Assembly (NCBI GenBank): GCA_963513935.1
Contig: OY740776.1
Span: forward strand, 10,818,724-10,882,723
DNA length: 64,000 nucleotides
Direction of reading: 5' to 3'
Origin: Aphrophora alni
Lineage: Eukaryota; Arthropoda; Insecta; Hemiptera; Aphrophoridae
Part shown: in pieces, positions 33,523 through 45,727 of the stretch
Position numbering within the stretch: the stretch's first letter is position 1
Layout: every line of letters begins with the position of its first letter
The notes under the pieces: generated by a model
Databases searched by the model: none
What the model was told of the DNA's origin: nothing
Seen by the model: only the letters and a program-made list of their open reading frames with translations
Made by a program: the position numbers and the translations under genes

Positions 33523-35259
33523 ATAACATCAAGAGTATCTGTTTATACGATGGGCTGGATAAATACTATGAAGACGCCCATTTAACTTGTCTTTGGATAA
33601 GACTTAAAACGTCTGTATTGTCACTTACTTGCAACAACCTACAAACTATCTATAATAATTTGGTAACCTAATCAATTCCTTGCAAACATTCAAGGTTAGG
33701 ATTTAGAAATTAAATTCATTAAAATACTCACGTTATTTTGGTCACATTTTTGAAAAGACGAAACGATAATTTCATGTTTACATTCAGGACTTGTAAAATT
33801 CGTAAATAACAGATGGTAAAATGCCTAATTGAACAGCTGTTAATAATCTATTGTTAAAATAGAATCAGCTGTTTTTTTATAAACTACCGGTATTGTATAA
33901 AATACTGTATACCTGGTTGAGAAGATTATTAGAATACAATTGGCACAACTTGGCGACCAATGGCGATTTCTACAAAAAATTAAAACATAAAAATCGGAGA
34001 CTGTACAAATGATGTAATTTGTCAAACACTCTACTGATTTCGCTCAAATTTGAGTGAAAACTGAAAATCAAATACCCATACTGTTCTCAAGTATAGCTAT
34101 TTTTTCCTAAGCTCCTTTTTAAAAGAAAAAGTTTATTCTCACCCTATGGCAACAGATGGTGGATTAATGAGCCTGACTGAAGAGGAATTACTGTTTACAC
34201 TTTTATAATTTTTCAAAAACGCTTATGACCATTTTTTTGTTTTGTTGCCATCAGTACATAGCTATTGATGGACTTCAGTTCGAATAAGCTAAAATTTGGG
34301 TCATTAATAATTTATTACTGTTATTTTTCTTTATTCAATTTTATACATTTTCATGTTTTCTGCAAATCAACAATTTGTAATGGTTATGCAAATAAAATCA
34401 TTTTAGTGAAAAAATACCACTACACGTTATTCCACCATTTTGTTTTGATTGATCATACAAAAATAAAACTTTAGGTTACTTTTTTACATTTCTATGTAAC
34501 TGTAAAGTGACAAGTTTGTTGATCGTTCCATGTGTCCGACAAATTAATTCTAAACGACCTCTTCCTTTGGGACACTCAGTACACAATTACTAACAATTTT
34601 GGGATCTTTGTACGCCCAAAACATTCATCAGTCCAAAATCTGGGTCTGACAATGATGACAGTTGTTAATAATCAATATGGACATCAACTTATAATTTATG
34701 AAATAGATTTACGCAAAATACAACACTTGAAATTAGAGAAAAGTTGTTGCTGCCCCTTCATATCTACAACGCGGCAACTTCTCATACACATCGGAATTGC
34801 TATTTGACGTCAAGTAAGGCGCAACGTGTTAATAAATACATACTAAGTGATTTTTTTTTACTTTTAATATTCACAGTGATTGTTGAAAAAATAAATGTCA
34901 AGTTTTCTGTTTGAATATTCCCTGTCTGTCTGTCGTGTGTTGGAGTCTTAATGACTAAACGTGTTAAACGATTTTAATTAAATTTGGTAAGTGGGGATAT
35001 TTCGGACAAACTTTTTTTCATTTTTACGTTAACTCAAAATTTAGCTGTAGATGACAAGAAAAAATACAAAATTAAAATTTTTTGAAAATCTGCTAGAACG
35101 ATTTTGATCAAATTTTGACTAACTGTAGATTCTAAGGTTATAAACAAGGCGTATTGGTCGCCATCTTTCCAAATATCTCGATCCGTAAGTTATCGACAAA
35201 AATATAAAATCGGCCACGGAGCTATTATAAAAATTGTAATTTCTCAAAACAGGCTCTAT
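33523..35259. other. gene-free region
   Basis: Short open frames occur (for example 34532-34807, 91 residues), but none shows a recognisable domain or codon pattern. The tail 35090-35250 carries the recurrent 'GATTTTGATCAAATTTTG' sequence that also accompanies repeat copy 4. Confidence 0.4.
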
Positions 35260-35433
35260 GGATTATAAAGACCCCTAAACCTAGAATACTCTATTAGTGT
35301 CGGAAGCGAACAAGAGTTGGTCAAGAGAGACCTCATAATAAAGATTAAAGAGAGGGATCCAACGACATGAAAAACGTGTAAATCCAGAAAGGTTCCTCGA
35401 GATTACCAAGATATAAGCGAGGCCCTGAGGGTA
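35260..35433 (-). repeat. dispersed LINE-tail/SINE-like repeat, copy 10
   Basis: Contains AAAGACCCCTAAACCTAGAA, ACAAGAGTTGGTCAAGAGAG, AAGAGAGGGATCCAACG and the end GAGGCCCTGAGGGT. Confidence 0.7.
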
Positions 35434-35689
35434 TGTTTTGTTTAAAATGAGTAGCAGATAAGTCTATTTATATTTTGTACCGTAGTTATTTATCATTAAA
35501 AATACTTTCTGTGTTTTTTTATAAATTCAATTATCGCACCTTTTAGTCTAATGGAAAGTTGAGTAAAATAATTTCAAAACAGGATTTCCTTTGAAGCACC
35601 TAATTTTTAATTACTTTTTCAAAAAGATTTTTTTTTTTTTTAGTTTTAATTTATTAGTTCTAGTTTCTGTATTATTCAGCTATTCTTTA

Positions 35690-36060
35690 CAAACATACAC
35701 CTAACACTAAAAAAATTATATTCTGAATTTCTCAGTAAAAAATTTATTAAAGTCTTAAAATACCTTAACCTAATATTACCAACAATATCTTGTAGCAGAA
35801 TTCTTTATTTTGTGGATATTTTGAATTTTTAACAACGGTAACAGTGTCAGAAGACAGGTGCTTTTCAAGTCACGTCCGTAACTCCAACTTAGTTAAACTA
35901 TACATCAAAACCAATAATATGATCATTTTCAAATTTAGTGCAAAAATAGTATAAAAAATTACCTACCAGTTGAGCTTTACCAATTTAAAAAATAAAATTA
36001 ACTTTTCTTTTTTTCCAAGTTGTAATGCATGTAACTGTCACGTCCGTAACAAAAGAATGG
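35690..36060. repeat. second CACGTCCGTAAC region
   Basis: GTCACGTCCGTAAC at 35869-35882 and 36037-36050, spaced 168 bp apart like the last pair in 32853-33034. CAGAATTYTTTAT and AGACAGGTG upstream of the motif are also shared, so this is a diverged paralogue of the hAT interior. No hAT ends were recognised around it. Confidence 0.6.
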
Positions 36061-36114
36061 CTCTAATTGTTAAAAAATACTCATCTAACATATAAACATA
36101 CAGAATGACTTTTT

Positions 36115-37050
36115 GAAAACTTACATTATTTAAAACTCTATTATTTAAAAGACTGAAATAGATATGCATAATACGCCCTACCTAACCTAACCTAATCACC
36201 TCTATTATTTAAAAGACTGAAATAGATATGCATAATACCCCCTTACCTAACCTATTCTAATCACCTCTATTATTTAAAAGACTGAAATAGATATGCATAA
36301 AACCCCCTTACCTAACCTAACCTTACCACATATATTATTTAAAAGACTGAAATAGATATGCATAATACGCCCTACCTAACCTAACCTAATCACCTCTATT
36401 ATTTAAAAGGCTGAAATAGATATGCATAAAACCCCCTTACCTAACCTAACCTTACCAACTCTATTATTTAAAAGACTGAAATAGATATGCATAATACGCC
36501 CTACCTAACCTAACCTAATCACCTCTATTATTTAAAAGGCTGAAATAGATATGCATAATAAATCCTAACCTAACCTAATCTTACCACATATTATATTATT
36601 TAAAAGACTGAAATAGATATGCATAATACGCCCTACCTAACCTAAGCTAATCACCTCTATTATTTAAAAGGCTGAAATAGATATGCATAAAACCCCCTTA
36701 CCTAACCTAACCTTACCACCTCTATTATTTAAAAGACGGAAATAGATATGCATAATACATCCCAACTTAACCTAAACTAACCTTGCCAACTCTATTATTT
36801 AAATTTTAAAAGAAGAAATAGATATGCATAATAGAAGAAATAGAATCCGTCTTTTAAATAATAGAGTTGGCAAGGTTAGGTTTGGATGTATTATGCATAT
36901 CTATTTCCTTCTTTTAAATAATAATAGAGTTGGCAAGGTTAGAATACACCCTAACCTAACCTAACCTAACCTTGCCAACTCTATTATTTAAAAGACGGAA
37001 ATAGATATGCATAATACATCCTAACCTAACCTAACCTAACCTATACTCCA
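36115..37050. repeat. 64-bp minisatellite with embedded (CCTAA)n
   Basis: About a dozen direct units of 64-65 bp, each containing TATTATTTAAAAGACTGAAA, TAGATATGCATAATAC and two or three CCTAA words (insect telomere repeat, reverse strand). Units start GACTGA at 36151, 36215, 36280, 36345 and so on. Around 36830-36945 the array inverts for about two units before returning to the original orientation, so a large hairpin is possible. Confidence 0.92.
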
Positions 37051-37257
37051 TTATATACTTGGCTGAATCAGCAGATTGTAAATGTGTTTTTAATCACCTG
37101 TAAAAGTCACTTTTAAACACATTTAAACAGGTGATAGTAAATGTTTGTTGTTATTCATATTTCAAGGTTAGTTATACTTTACAAAAATGTCATCCCTTCT
37201 CTTGGTTTTTCAAGACAATAATCGGTAAGTATATATTTATTTATTTATTGGGGTTTA

Positions 37258-37290
37258 ACAACCCCGTACGAAGGACGGGTACTCTTCTAG
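37258..37290 (+). mobile_element. Helitron-type 3' terminus
   Basis: A short hairpin CCCGT-ACGAAGG-ACGGG is followed by TACTCTT and CTAG, then T in the flank. This is the standard Helitron 3' end (hairpin about ten bases before CTRR, insertion before T). The 5' end was not located. Confidence 0.65.
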
Positions 37291-37309
37291 TCTCAAATAA
37301 AAGCCTTTA

Positions 37310-37790
37310 AAAAAAATAAATTTCTGTTGTCAGAAAATAATAAATCGGACCAACACATTCGTTCGTTACGCTCAAAAATGTTATTTTGTAATTTTTTTTT
37401 TTAATATGAAAATAGTATGAAAACAACCAACAATTGACAAGTTTTATCGTTTTGATGACAATAAAACTGGAACAAAGAAAAATTGAAGTAAAGTCTACAA
37501 TATTTTTTTCGTGTCTCCTTTCCCTGATTTTTGAGAATGTCTTTTCATTTCGAACTTTCATTTCTAACAATTAACTTAAATATTATTTCTTGCACTGCAC
37601 CAACAATAATTTATTAAGGTTGTCAGAACTGGTGGAGGAATTTATTTTTGCGAGGAAGTTTCAAGTAAGCTATTTTCATAGTGCAATAACCTATTTTTAT
37701 ACAATTATAGAAAATAATATTGTTGAGCGCAACGAACGAATGCGTTGACCGATTTTTATTTATTTACAACAGAAATTGACGGTTTTTAAA
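37310..37790. repeat. fold-back element, arms ~80 bp
   Basis: AATCGGACCAACACATTCGT and TCGTTACGCTCAA in the left arm (about 37340-37375) are mirrored by GAGCGCAACGAACGAATGCG and TTGACCGATT in the right arm (37725-37760). The outer parts (TTTCTGTTGT / ACAACAGAAAT) pair too. Confidence 0.75.
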
Positions 37791-38170
37791 GGGTTTTAAT
37801 TTGAGGTATCACAACCCATATGTTTTCATTACAAATTTTTGAGTTGGGTTGGTGGGAGGGGAGTTTTTATTTTGTAAAATAAGTATTTTAAAGTTCCCCC
37901 TAAAGGCGAATAACTGTCCCAAGACTGTTCTTGGGGAAGGTAAATACATAGTAAGATTATCCATAGCTCTTTCCGTCTTTTAAATACCAGAGGCGGTAAG
38001 TTTTAATTTTGAATTACTTTTCAAAAGTTATATTTTTGTTTTTATTTATAAAATAAAGACCTCTGAAAACTCTACATTTTTATTTTATTATTTTTTTTTT
38101 TTCATTTAAACAAAAGTCCTCTATTGTGAGTGGGGAAGGTAAATACAGAACACATGTTTTAGACTTCAAT
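37791..38170. other. gene-free region
   Basis: AT-rich with no recognised feature, directly left of the 82-bp tandem array. Confidence 0.4.
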
Positions 38171-38908
38171 CACAGTTCACTAGATATCATATTCATTCCA
38201 CACCGACCTTGCCATTACGTGAGCTCAATATACAAAGCACTGGAACATTGATCACAGTTCACTAGATATCATATTCATTCCACACCGACCTCGCTATTAC
38301 GTGAGCTCAATATACAAAGCACTGGAACATTGATCACAGTTCACTAGATATCATATTCATTCCACACCGACCTCGCCATACCGTGAGCTCAATATACAAA
38401 GCACTGGAACATTGATCACAGTTCACTAGATATCATATTCATTCCACACCGAACTCGCCATACCGTGAGCTCAATATACAAAGCACTGGAACATTGATCA
38501 CAGTTTACTAGATATCATATTCATTCCACACGACCTCGCCATTACGTGAGCTCAATATACAAAGCACTGGAACATTGATCACAGTTCACTAGATATCATA
38601 TTCATTCCACACCGACCTCGCCATACCGTGAGCTCAATATACAAAGCACTGGAACATTGATCACAGTTCACTAGATATCATATTCATTCCACACCGACCT
38701 TGCCATTACGTGAGCTCAATATACAAAGCACTGGAACATTGATCACAGTTCACTAGATATCATATTCATTCCACACCGACCTCGCCATACCGTGAGCTCA
38801 ATAATATACAAAGCACTGGGACATTTATCACTATTCACTAGATATCATATTCATTCCACACGACCTCGCTATTACGTGAGCTCAATATACAAAGCACTGG
38901 AACATTCA
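38171..38908. repeat. 82-bp tandem repeat, nine units
   Basis: Units start CACAGTTCACTAGATATC at 38171, 38253, 38335 and so on, giving nine near-identical copies. Each contains CATATTCATTCCACACCGAC, GAGCTCAATATACAAAGCAC and TGGAACATTGAT. Units differ by single substitutions and 1-3 bp indels. It is not coding. Confidence 0.95.
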
Positions 38909-39595
38909 ATCATTCCAATGGTCGGATATGAACATGCAATAAATTTCTCAGTGAAGAACAATTCTAAGAAATACATACTGACACTGGTAGATTTATAGAA
39001 GAAGCGAAACTGAAAGTTGTTTCTGAGAAGGGCCAGTTTCAAAATTGAACAAATGTTTGACCCCACCCTGTAGTACATCCTGTTAAATAATTCCAAGAAT
39101 ATTTGACAGAGACACTTGTAAAGAATTGGCGTGTGAACATTCCTGAGTGTGCAATGATCTATGCAGCTGTCTTACTACTTTCATAGTATGGAGTGTATGG
39201 ACAGTAATATGATGGGTTGAAAAATCGGCTTTTTTTTATCGAAAATATTCATTTTGAATCCAAATAGTGTTTTTTTTTACGATCTATCAGTTATGTGAAG
39301 TTCCTTACAAGCTCCAATGTGTGGACTGATTGTCAAATTTGTTCATAACCCTTGATGAGCCAAAAATCACAAAATCAGCCAAGGCCTGTTAAAAACATTT
39401 TCTCAAATAATTGGAAAAAATACAAAAATGTACTTTGAACCCCTTCATTCAAAGCTTTGTTAATCAAATACGATTTACACCAGATATCTGTCTATCAACC
39501 ATCTGTGCAGTGCTCTACAGCTAAAACGCTTCAACCGATTATAATAAAATTTGTGTATTTTAGCCATATGTAGACATTTTATTTATACAGAGTGC
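38909..39595. other. gene-free region
   Basis: No gene. Around 39240-39550 lies another decayed stretch of the 'CCGATTATAATAAAATTTGTG' type sequence seen at several places in the window. Confidence 0.4.
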
Positions 39596-39597
39596 CC

Positions 39598-40969
39598 CGT
39601 AAGTAAGCTACCAAACTTTATGATATGTTTCTATGGGTTAGGATAAATATAAAATAAAGTAGGCTACAATTTCTTTCGAAAACGCCGTTTTCCATATCCG
39701 CCATTTGGTTTTTACATTATAACTTTTGAAATAGAATAGATATTCACTTCAGATTTAGTATACGCGTTTTATAAGTGTACAGAAAATAAAAACTTTATTT
39801 TGTATACTTTCAAAATGGCGTCTGTTTAAAATTTTTATTATTGAATATCTCGAAAATAAATCAAGTGATAAAAAAATTCTTTTTTTAATAAAAAACGAAA
39901 CTGTTTTTGTATTTTTACTGTAACTCAAAGAATATTCCAGTTATTGACAAAAAACTAAAAACGTAATTTCTTGGTAGTTGTCTATTACACCCAAGATTGA
40001 TGTAGAACCAAAAATTTTTTGAATTCAAATACTTTTAATAAAAATAATACTGTACAATCTTTTACCTATATAAAAAATTCAAATGTGACCCCCTTGATTA
40101 TTTCAAAATCGCGTCTATTAACGTTTTTTCGTACTAAATATCTCGGAACATAAACAAATTAATGATAATTCCAACTTAAATTTACCTATTATAATTTTTT
40201 TATCGATTTGCTCATAACCGTAATTTAGGCCCCCTACTATAAATCGATATTTTGTAATCAATATAGGACATTATTATTTTTGTTCAATTAACTAATGTCA
40301 TCGTGTCTTTTGTTCATAATTCCGAACCTATTGCAAACATACCAATAAATTTGGAAGTGTCATTAATTTGTTTAATAAATACAATTTATACATTTTTAAA
40401 AATTTTGTACATGTTTGGAGATATTTAGCAGGATAGACGCCATTTTGAAATAGTGAAAGGTCACATTTGAATATTTTATCCAATTCAGACCAATGGACAT
40501 TATTATTTTTGTTAAAAGTATTAAAATTCAAAAATATATAGGTTCTAATTGGGTGTTATAGACAATTACCAACAAATTATGTTTCCTGTTTTTTATCAAT
40601 AAATCTGTTACGCTTCAATCAACAGAAAAAACAAAATAAAAGTTTTGTTTGTCATTAAAAAAGGAAACTTTCTGCTTCTTGTGAATTATTTGTAAAGTTA
40701 ATGATTTTCAAGATATCCAATATTAAATATTTTAAACTGTCGCCATTTTGAAACTTACAAAATGAAATCTTTGTTTTCAGTACACCTGTAAAACGTAACA
40801 TACAAAATACATATACCAAATCTGAACTCAATATCTCATCTATTTCCAAAGTTATATTGTTTCTTTGTAAAAAACAAAATGGCGGATATCTGGAAAAATT
40901 AGCATTTTCGGAATCCTAACCCACAGAATCATTTCCTAAAGTTTGGCAGCGTACTTACGGGACACCCTG
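39598..40969. mobile_element. 1.37-kb fold-back transposon, CAGRGTGYCCCGTAAGTA ends
   Basis: Termini CAGAGTGCCCCGTAAGTA (39598) and, inverted, CAGGGTGTCCCGTAAGTA (ending 40969) are flanked by TA on both sides, fitting the TA target of Tc1/mariner-type elements. The inverted symmetry runs almost the whole length: for example TTGTCTATTACACCC near 39978 is mirrored by GGGTGTTATAGACAA near 40551, and TTCAAATGTGACC near 40078 by GGTCACATTTGAA near 40458. The centre is near 40280. It has no coding capacity. Confidence 0.75.
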
Positions 40970-40973
40970 TATA

Positions 40974-41586
40974 CAGGATGATTAAAAAAATCGCTCCAAA
41001 ACCTTATGAGCTTATTCCTCACATCAAAACCAATGAAAAAATGTATATAAACATATTCCCTAAAATACTTTGTTTTCTATGACACCGCCATTTTGTGTTT
41101 TTTACAAAAAAAAAAAATCGTAACTTTTTAAGGGTAAACATGTAGTTGAATTTTTGCATTCAAGTTAGTGTTTTATAAAGACACAATTTGATTAAAATAA
41201 CCTACAGATTTCTCAAATTACCAAGAAAATGTTTCCGCATTAAGCTACAGATATAATAAGAAACCATTTTGTTTCTCTTACATATTTTGTAAAATTAACT
41301 ATTTTTATGATATTCGACCTTGAACTATTTAAATAAGCCGCCATTTTGAAATGAGTAAAGGAAATCTAGTAATTTATCTTCTAAAATTGCCTCTTTATAA
41401 ACACTCAGTTCCATGCAAAATTTCAACTTCATATTTACCGTTAAAAAGATATGAATTTTGTTCTTAAAAATTCAAAATGGCGTCTAGATGAAAAACTAAG
41501 CGTTATAAGAAATTTGTTTATATAAGATTTTCATTGATGTAAGAAATAAGCCGCTGATATTTTGGAACGAATTTTGGAAATGCTCT
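40974..41586. mobile_element. adjacent fold-back element, ~0.6 kb
   Basis: Starts only a few bases after the previous element. The left part (CGCTCCAAAACCTTATGAGC, CTTATTCCTCACATCAA) is mirrored by the right part (TTGATGTAAGAAATAAGCCG, ATTTTGGAACG). The ends are less conserved than those of its neighbour, but the design is the same. Confidence 0.6.
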
Positions 41587-41732
41587 ATACAGAAAAGCAA
41601 AATATGGAGGTAGACAAAAAGACAAAATTACGATTTAATCCAAATAGGCTATAAAGCCTTTGATTCAATTCAGTTCAACTATAGCCTATAAGGATAAAAC
41701 AAAACCTATAGGTTGCCATCTCTCTACACAAA

Positions 41733-42260
41733 AAAGAACCTCACATGTATACAACTGTTTATAATATTTTATAAAATTAGTGTTTGTTTAATACGCAACC
41801 TCTGAGGATGGTAACTATGTTACTGAAATTTACACAAGGAAACAAATCTTGTTTTGAATTGTGATATTGGGTGTTTAAACTTGGCTCAATGCCATTGATT
41901 GAACTAGCCACAGAAAGGAGTGTTTAAAAAAACCTCACTTATATAACTGTTTATAATATTTATAGAATTAGTGTTTGTTTAATAATCAACCTCTGAGGAT
42001 GGTAACTATGTTACTGAATGTACAAAGAGAAATAAATCTTATTTTTTTTGAATTTTGGTATTGGGTGTTGAACTTGGCTCAATGCCATTGATTGAACTAG
42101 CCACATGTAGGAGTGGGAAAAGAACCTTACTTGTATTAATAACTGTTTATAATATTTATATAATGTTTGTTTAATACTCAACCTCTGAGGATGGTAACTA
42201 TGTTACTGAAATGTACTCAAGGAAATAAATCTTGTTTTGAATTGTAATATAGGGTGTTTG
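41733..42260 (+). repeat. three-unit ~190-bp tandem repeat with CTGAGGA hairpin
   Basis: Three direct units, each holding AACCTCTGAGGATGGTAACT, then ATGTTACTGAAAT, then an AAATAAATCTTGTTTTG tail. Two junctions carry CTTGGCTCAATGCCATTGAT and TGAACTAGCCACA. The module CUGAGGA-U-[GGUAAC UAU GUUACU]-GAAA resembles the hammerhead-like modules elsewhere in the window, but the stem I and stem III partners are not evident. Confidence 0.8.
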
Positions 42261-43698
42261 ATTTTAATCTTTAATTTTGCCACCAAAAGTGTAGTGATTA
42301 CCAAGAAATTAAATTTTTGTTTTTTGTCGATAACTCTGTTATCCTTTGACCTACAGAAAATATTTAAAAACCTTTTTATTGTCGTTAAAAGTGGAAAATA
42401 TTTTCTTTCCTGTCAATATTTTGTAAAGTTAACGATTTTCTAGATAATCTATGTTAAATATTTTAAACTGCCGCCATTTAAAAAAATAATAATAATAAAA
42501 GTGTTCTTGAATACAATCAACAAATCTGAAGTTATTTATTTTCAAAATTAAAATAATTTGTTGTCATAATTTGAAAAAATAAAATAAATAAATAAAGTGA
42601 ATAGACGGGAAATTGGGTTATCATAACTAGTTTTTATGATTTTTTTTTTTTGGAGACGTAGAATCCAAAATAATCCTAAAATTATTAATCTTTTAGTTTT
42701 ATTTCAAGACAATAAATACAATTCATGGCAAACAGCACGTAGACAAGAGTTTCAAACAAAAAACCTGCCTTTCCGAACGTTTATTTCTGCTTACTAGGCT
42801 AGAGCAACTATTTTCAGATTGAAGCCTACGTGCTGATACGCACGTGCCTAGGTATTTTCTCCATAATGTAGCCTATCTAGGAGTGTGCATTTAATAATAG
42901 GCTTACTTGTCATGCGGCAAATAAGCTGATTTAATGGGATTAGAATTACATTTGATGTTTTTATTTCCTCACTTGGAACAGGGAAAGTTAAAATAACGTG
43001 GAGGAGGAGGAGGAGGGGTGATATTTCCAGTATTTTTTTAAAGTCTGCGTTGAAAATTTAAATGTATAATTTTTCAGAGACGCTGTCCATTTTCACTTTA
43101 CAACTGACAACTACCGAATTGACATTTTTGGCAACGATTTTATTTGGTTTTGGGTTGGAATGAGTGGGAAAGTGTGCAATATTTACGAACAGTTTATTTA
43201 GTCTAAATTCTACATGGATAATGTTGTCAAATTGCACTGAATAACAAACTCACCCTGTATAATGATTATAGTTTCATTAAAATCGGTTGAAGTCAATTTG
43301 AATTCTCGTAACAAAAAAAAAATATATATATATATATACCTCAAACTTAAATACACATTTAGAGTTTAACTCTAGAAATGCTCAACATTGTGTAAAGTGT
43401 ATTTCAAATATCGATAAAATATTGTTTTTTATTTCATTAGAACGCCTTCAAATTTACAGATGCAACCGGCTAACGGCTTCGTAACAATGATAGCATGATT
43501 TGAATTGGACGGCGAGAAGTAGATTAAAAACTGTTGCCTAACATTCGAAATTATTCACTCTACAAAATATAATTTTTTAAAAACATCTATTTTACTTTAC
43601 CACATAATATGGTATTGGGATATTAGTGTGATGGGTTACAAAATCGAGTGACTAAACTACAGTTCAAACACGTAGACCTATTTTAATGAAATTTTATA
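42261..43698. other. gene-free region
   Basis: Contains decayed fold-back-like words (CCGCCATTT), a GGAGGAGGAGGAGG run near 43000 and a CACCCTGTAT end-like word at 43251. No gene. Confidence 0.4.
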
Positions 43699-44523
43699 TC
43701 ATATTAATAAAACGCTAAGTCTGTCCGTTTGATTTTTCAACTCGAAAACTGTATAGGCTAGGAACTTGAAATTTTTCACAATCATAGACCTTAGTGAGTA
43801 ACTGCTAAAACCGAAGTTTCAAGTGTATAAGTCCAGTGGTTCCTGAGATATAGGTTCCTGAAGTTTCAGAAATCTCCATATTGAAACTATTTCGATATAT
43901 AGGCTAGGAACTTGAAATTTTGCACAATCATAGACCTTAGTGAGTAACTGCTAAAACCGAAGTTTCAAGTATATAAGTCCAGTGGTTCCTGAGATATAGG
44001 TTCCTGAAGTTTCAGAAATCTCCATATTGAAACTATTTCGATATATAAAAAGTAAACAAATAATTGTAAATAAAAAACAAAAGTATCAGCTGTTTGAAAT
44101 TAAATACATTTAAGTGTGTTTAAACTCGGCCATTTTAAGATGATTATTTTATCATTACACTGTAAATGTTAGCAAGTTTTACTTAATTTTACATTATATT
44201 TCTTTTTTGTTTTGTGAAAAATCTTATTTTATGTGCAAGATCTTATTTTACGGGGTTGTCTTGAGATTGTTTACATATTGTTTGATGCCTTTACATCCCA
44301 GTCTTACAGTAATAGGTCGAAAACTTACTGCTCGAGAAAGAGCAGAAGCTGATGATCGCAACACGTGAACGCATGAGGCAACTGCGTCAAAGACTCATTG
44401 TAATCGATCACGTGAAATGACAGATGATCAAATTTGAACATTTTTATAAATCAATTTCGCCTTAAGATTAAAGAACTTTTTTAAATCGTTTACCCGTGGT
44501 AACACGGGTACGCGGGTTGCTTG
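43699..44523 (+). mobile_element. probable non-autonomous Helitron, 825 bp
   Basis: The 5' end is TCATATTAATAAAACGCTAA followed by GTCTGTCCG, a pattern seen at insect Helitron 5' ends. The 3' end has a perfect hairpin ACCCGTG-GTAA-CACGGGT (about 44491-44508), then ACGCGGGTTG and CTTG, which is CTRR-like but with T for R. The flanks are A on the left and T on the right, as expected for Helitron insertion. Inside are a 146-bp tandem duplication (43754-44046) and an Arg/Glu-rich frame fragment (LTARERAEADDRN, RERMRQLRQR; 44310-44420) resembling sequence that precedes Helitron helicases. Confidence 0.6.
43754..44046. repeat. 146-bp tandem duplication
   Basis: TAGGCTAGGAACTTGAAATT begins at 43754 and again at 43900. 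The two units are almost identical through GAAACTATTTCGATATA. Confidence 0.95.
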
Positions 44524-45271
44524 TACAAGTATATTTTTGGCATATCTAAAAAAAAATTTCATTGTTTTGAATTGACATTTTAGCACAAAACACAATCGCT
44601 TTGTCCACCGTTTTTCTCACAAACTATTAAAGACTTAAGTGTTTATTGAACAATATTTTATTGCCTTTTTGATTGATTTTATTTTTTCAAAAGCGTTAAA
44701 AATTCTCTATTTTTTCATTGGTCTATTATTTTGTATGTAGTTTCTAAAACCATATATAAAAGACTATTTTGGTTCAATATGTCTAAGGATATTTAGGAAA
44801 GTGTTCAGTAAATATTTCACAATTCAATATCTTATAATGATACCACAATTCAGGTTGTAACTGTATTATCACCTCAGAGTAACACCTCATCAACAACAAA
44901 AACCCTGACCATCACCAAAATAGTCTTAAACACCAAACTTCCCATTTTAATTCATCAAACCTAACTATATATAACCAGCAGAATTGTAACCCAAACAATT
45001 TTAAAACACCCGATGGATATATGTGTTATTAAAGTGCAGTGCAAATATACAGCGTGTTAAATAAGTCCAGGGACGGCTTAATATTTTTGTAACCATTACA
45101 GATAGAGCTACAAAGCTTTGCAGATTGTTAATGGACACCAAAACCTATTTTAATACGTATTCTTGGACCGCTACTTTCCAGGGGGGACGGCCCACAAGGA
45201 GTAAGTAGGAAATCTTAAATGAGAGCATAGGTCGAGTTGTACATCGAATTAAATGCCTTTATGAGTAGAAC
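44524..45271. other. gene-free region, host sequence of MITE copy 1
   Basis: No gene. At 45047 an element-like terminus (ACAGCGTGTTAAATAAGTCC) begins. It is interrupted by the MITE at 45272 and seems to continue after 45735, so the MITE is nested. Confidence 0.4.
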
Positions 45272-45727
45272 CAATGACTACATAAATACTATAAGACACG
45301 ACATAGGATAGGGAAATAGTCTACGCTTTACGGGTGCTGTTCGTCACAAGTTTGACACACAGCTATCAGAAAGCGCTAGCAGCAGGTGCTTGACTGTACG
45401 CATCCCACTTGGTTGAGACTGTACAACTGTTGACCTCTCTCTCACAAACCTTCTCATTTACTTCCGTCAGCATAGTCAGTGTTGTCAGTTCGTGCGCTGA
45501 GATAAGCGATTCTCGACCCTCCCTCGCATCTCTGGTCCCATATGTGGCATCAGTGCGTTTTCTCTTACCCGCCTGAAACATTGTTTGACCGTAGAGCCAC
45601 CTAGCGCCAGTCACATCAACTTCAGATTCTCTAGCAGAGCGACCTAGCGGGTATTGGACAACTCAAGAATAAGCGTAGAATATTTAACATGGCCATGTCG
45701 TGTCTTATAGTATTTATGTAGTCATTG
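45272..45727. mobile_element. MITE family M, copy 1 (33-bp TIR, 7-bp TSD)
   Basis: A 456-bp element with perfect 33-bp terminal inverted repeats beginning CAATGACTACATAAATACTA. Direct 7-bp repeats GTAGAAC flank it (45265-45271 and 45728-45734). It is nearly identical to 60815-61238, so the family is young. It has no transposase, and the small open frames inside are incidental. Confidence 0.93.

Noticed and set aside
34532..34807. 91-residue plus-strand frame
   Set aside because: No recognisable domain, no neighbouring exon signals, and within decayed repeat-rich DNA; consistent with chance.
36115..37050. True telomere
   Set aside because: CCTAA occurs only two or three times per 64-bp unit rather than as a pure array, and unrelated sequence lies on both sides.
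38171..38908. CRISPR array
   Set aside because: The 82-bp units are contiguous and near-identical along their whole length, with no unique spacers.
45366..45614. Minus-strand frame repeated at 60919-61125
   Set aside because: It lies wholly inside the two copies of MITE family M and is changed by the internal indel; it is incidental.
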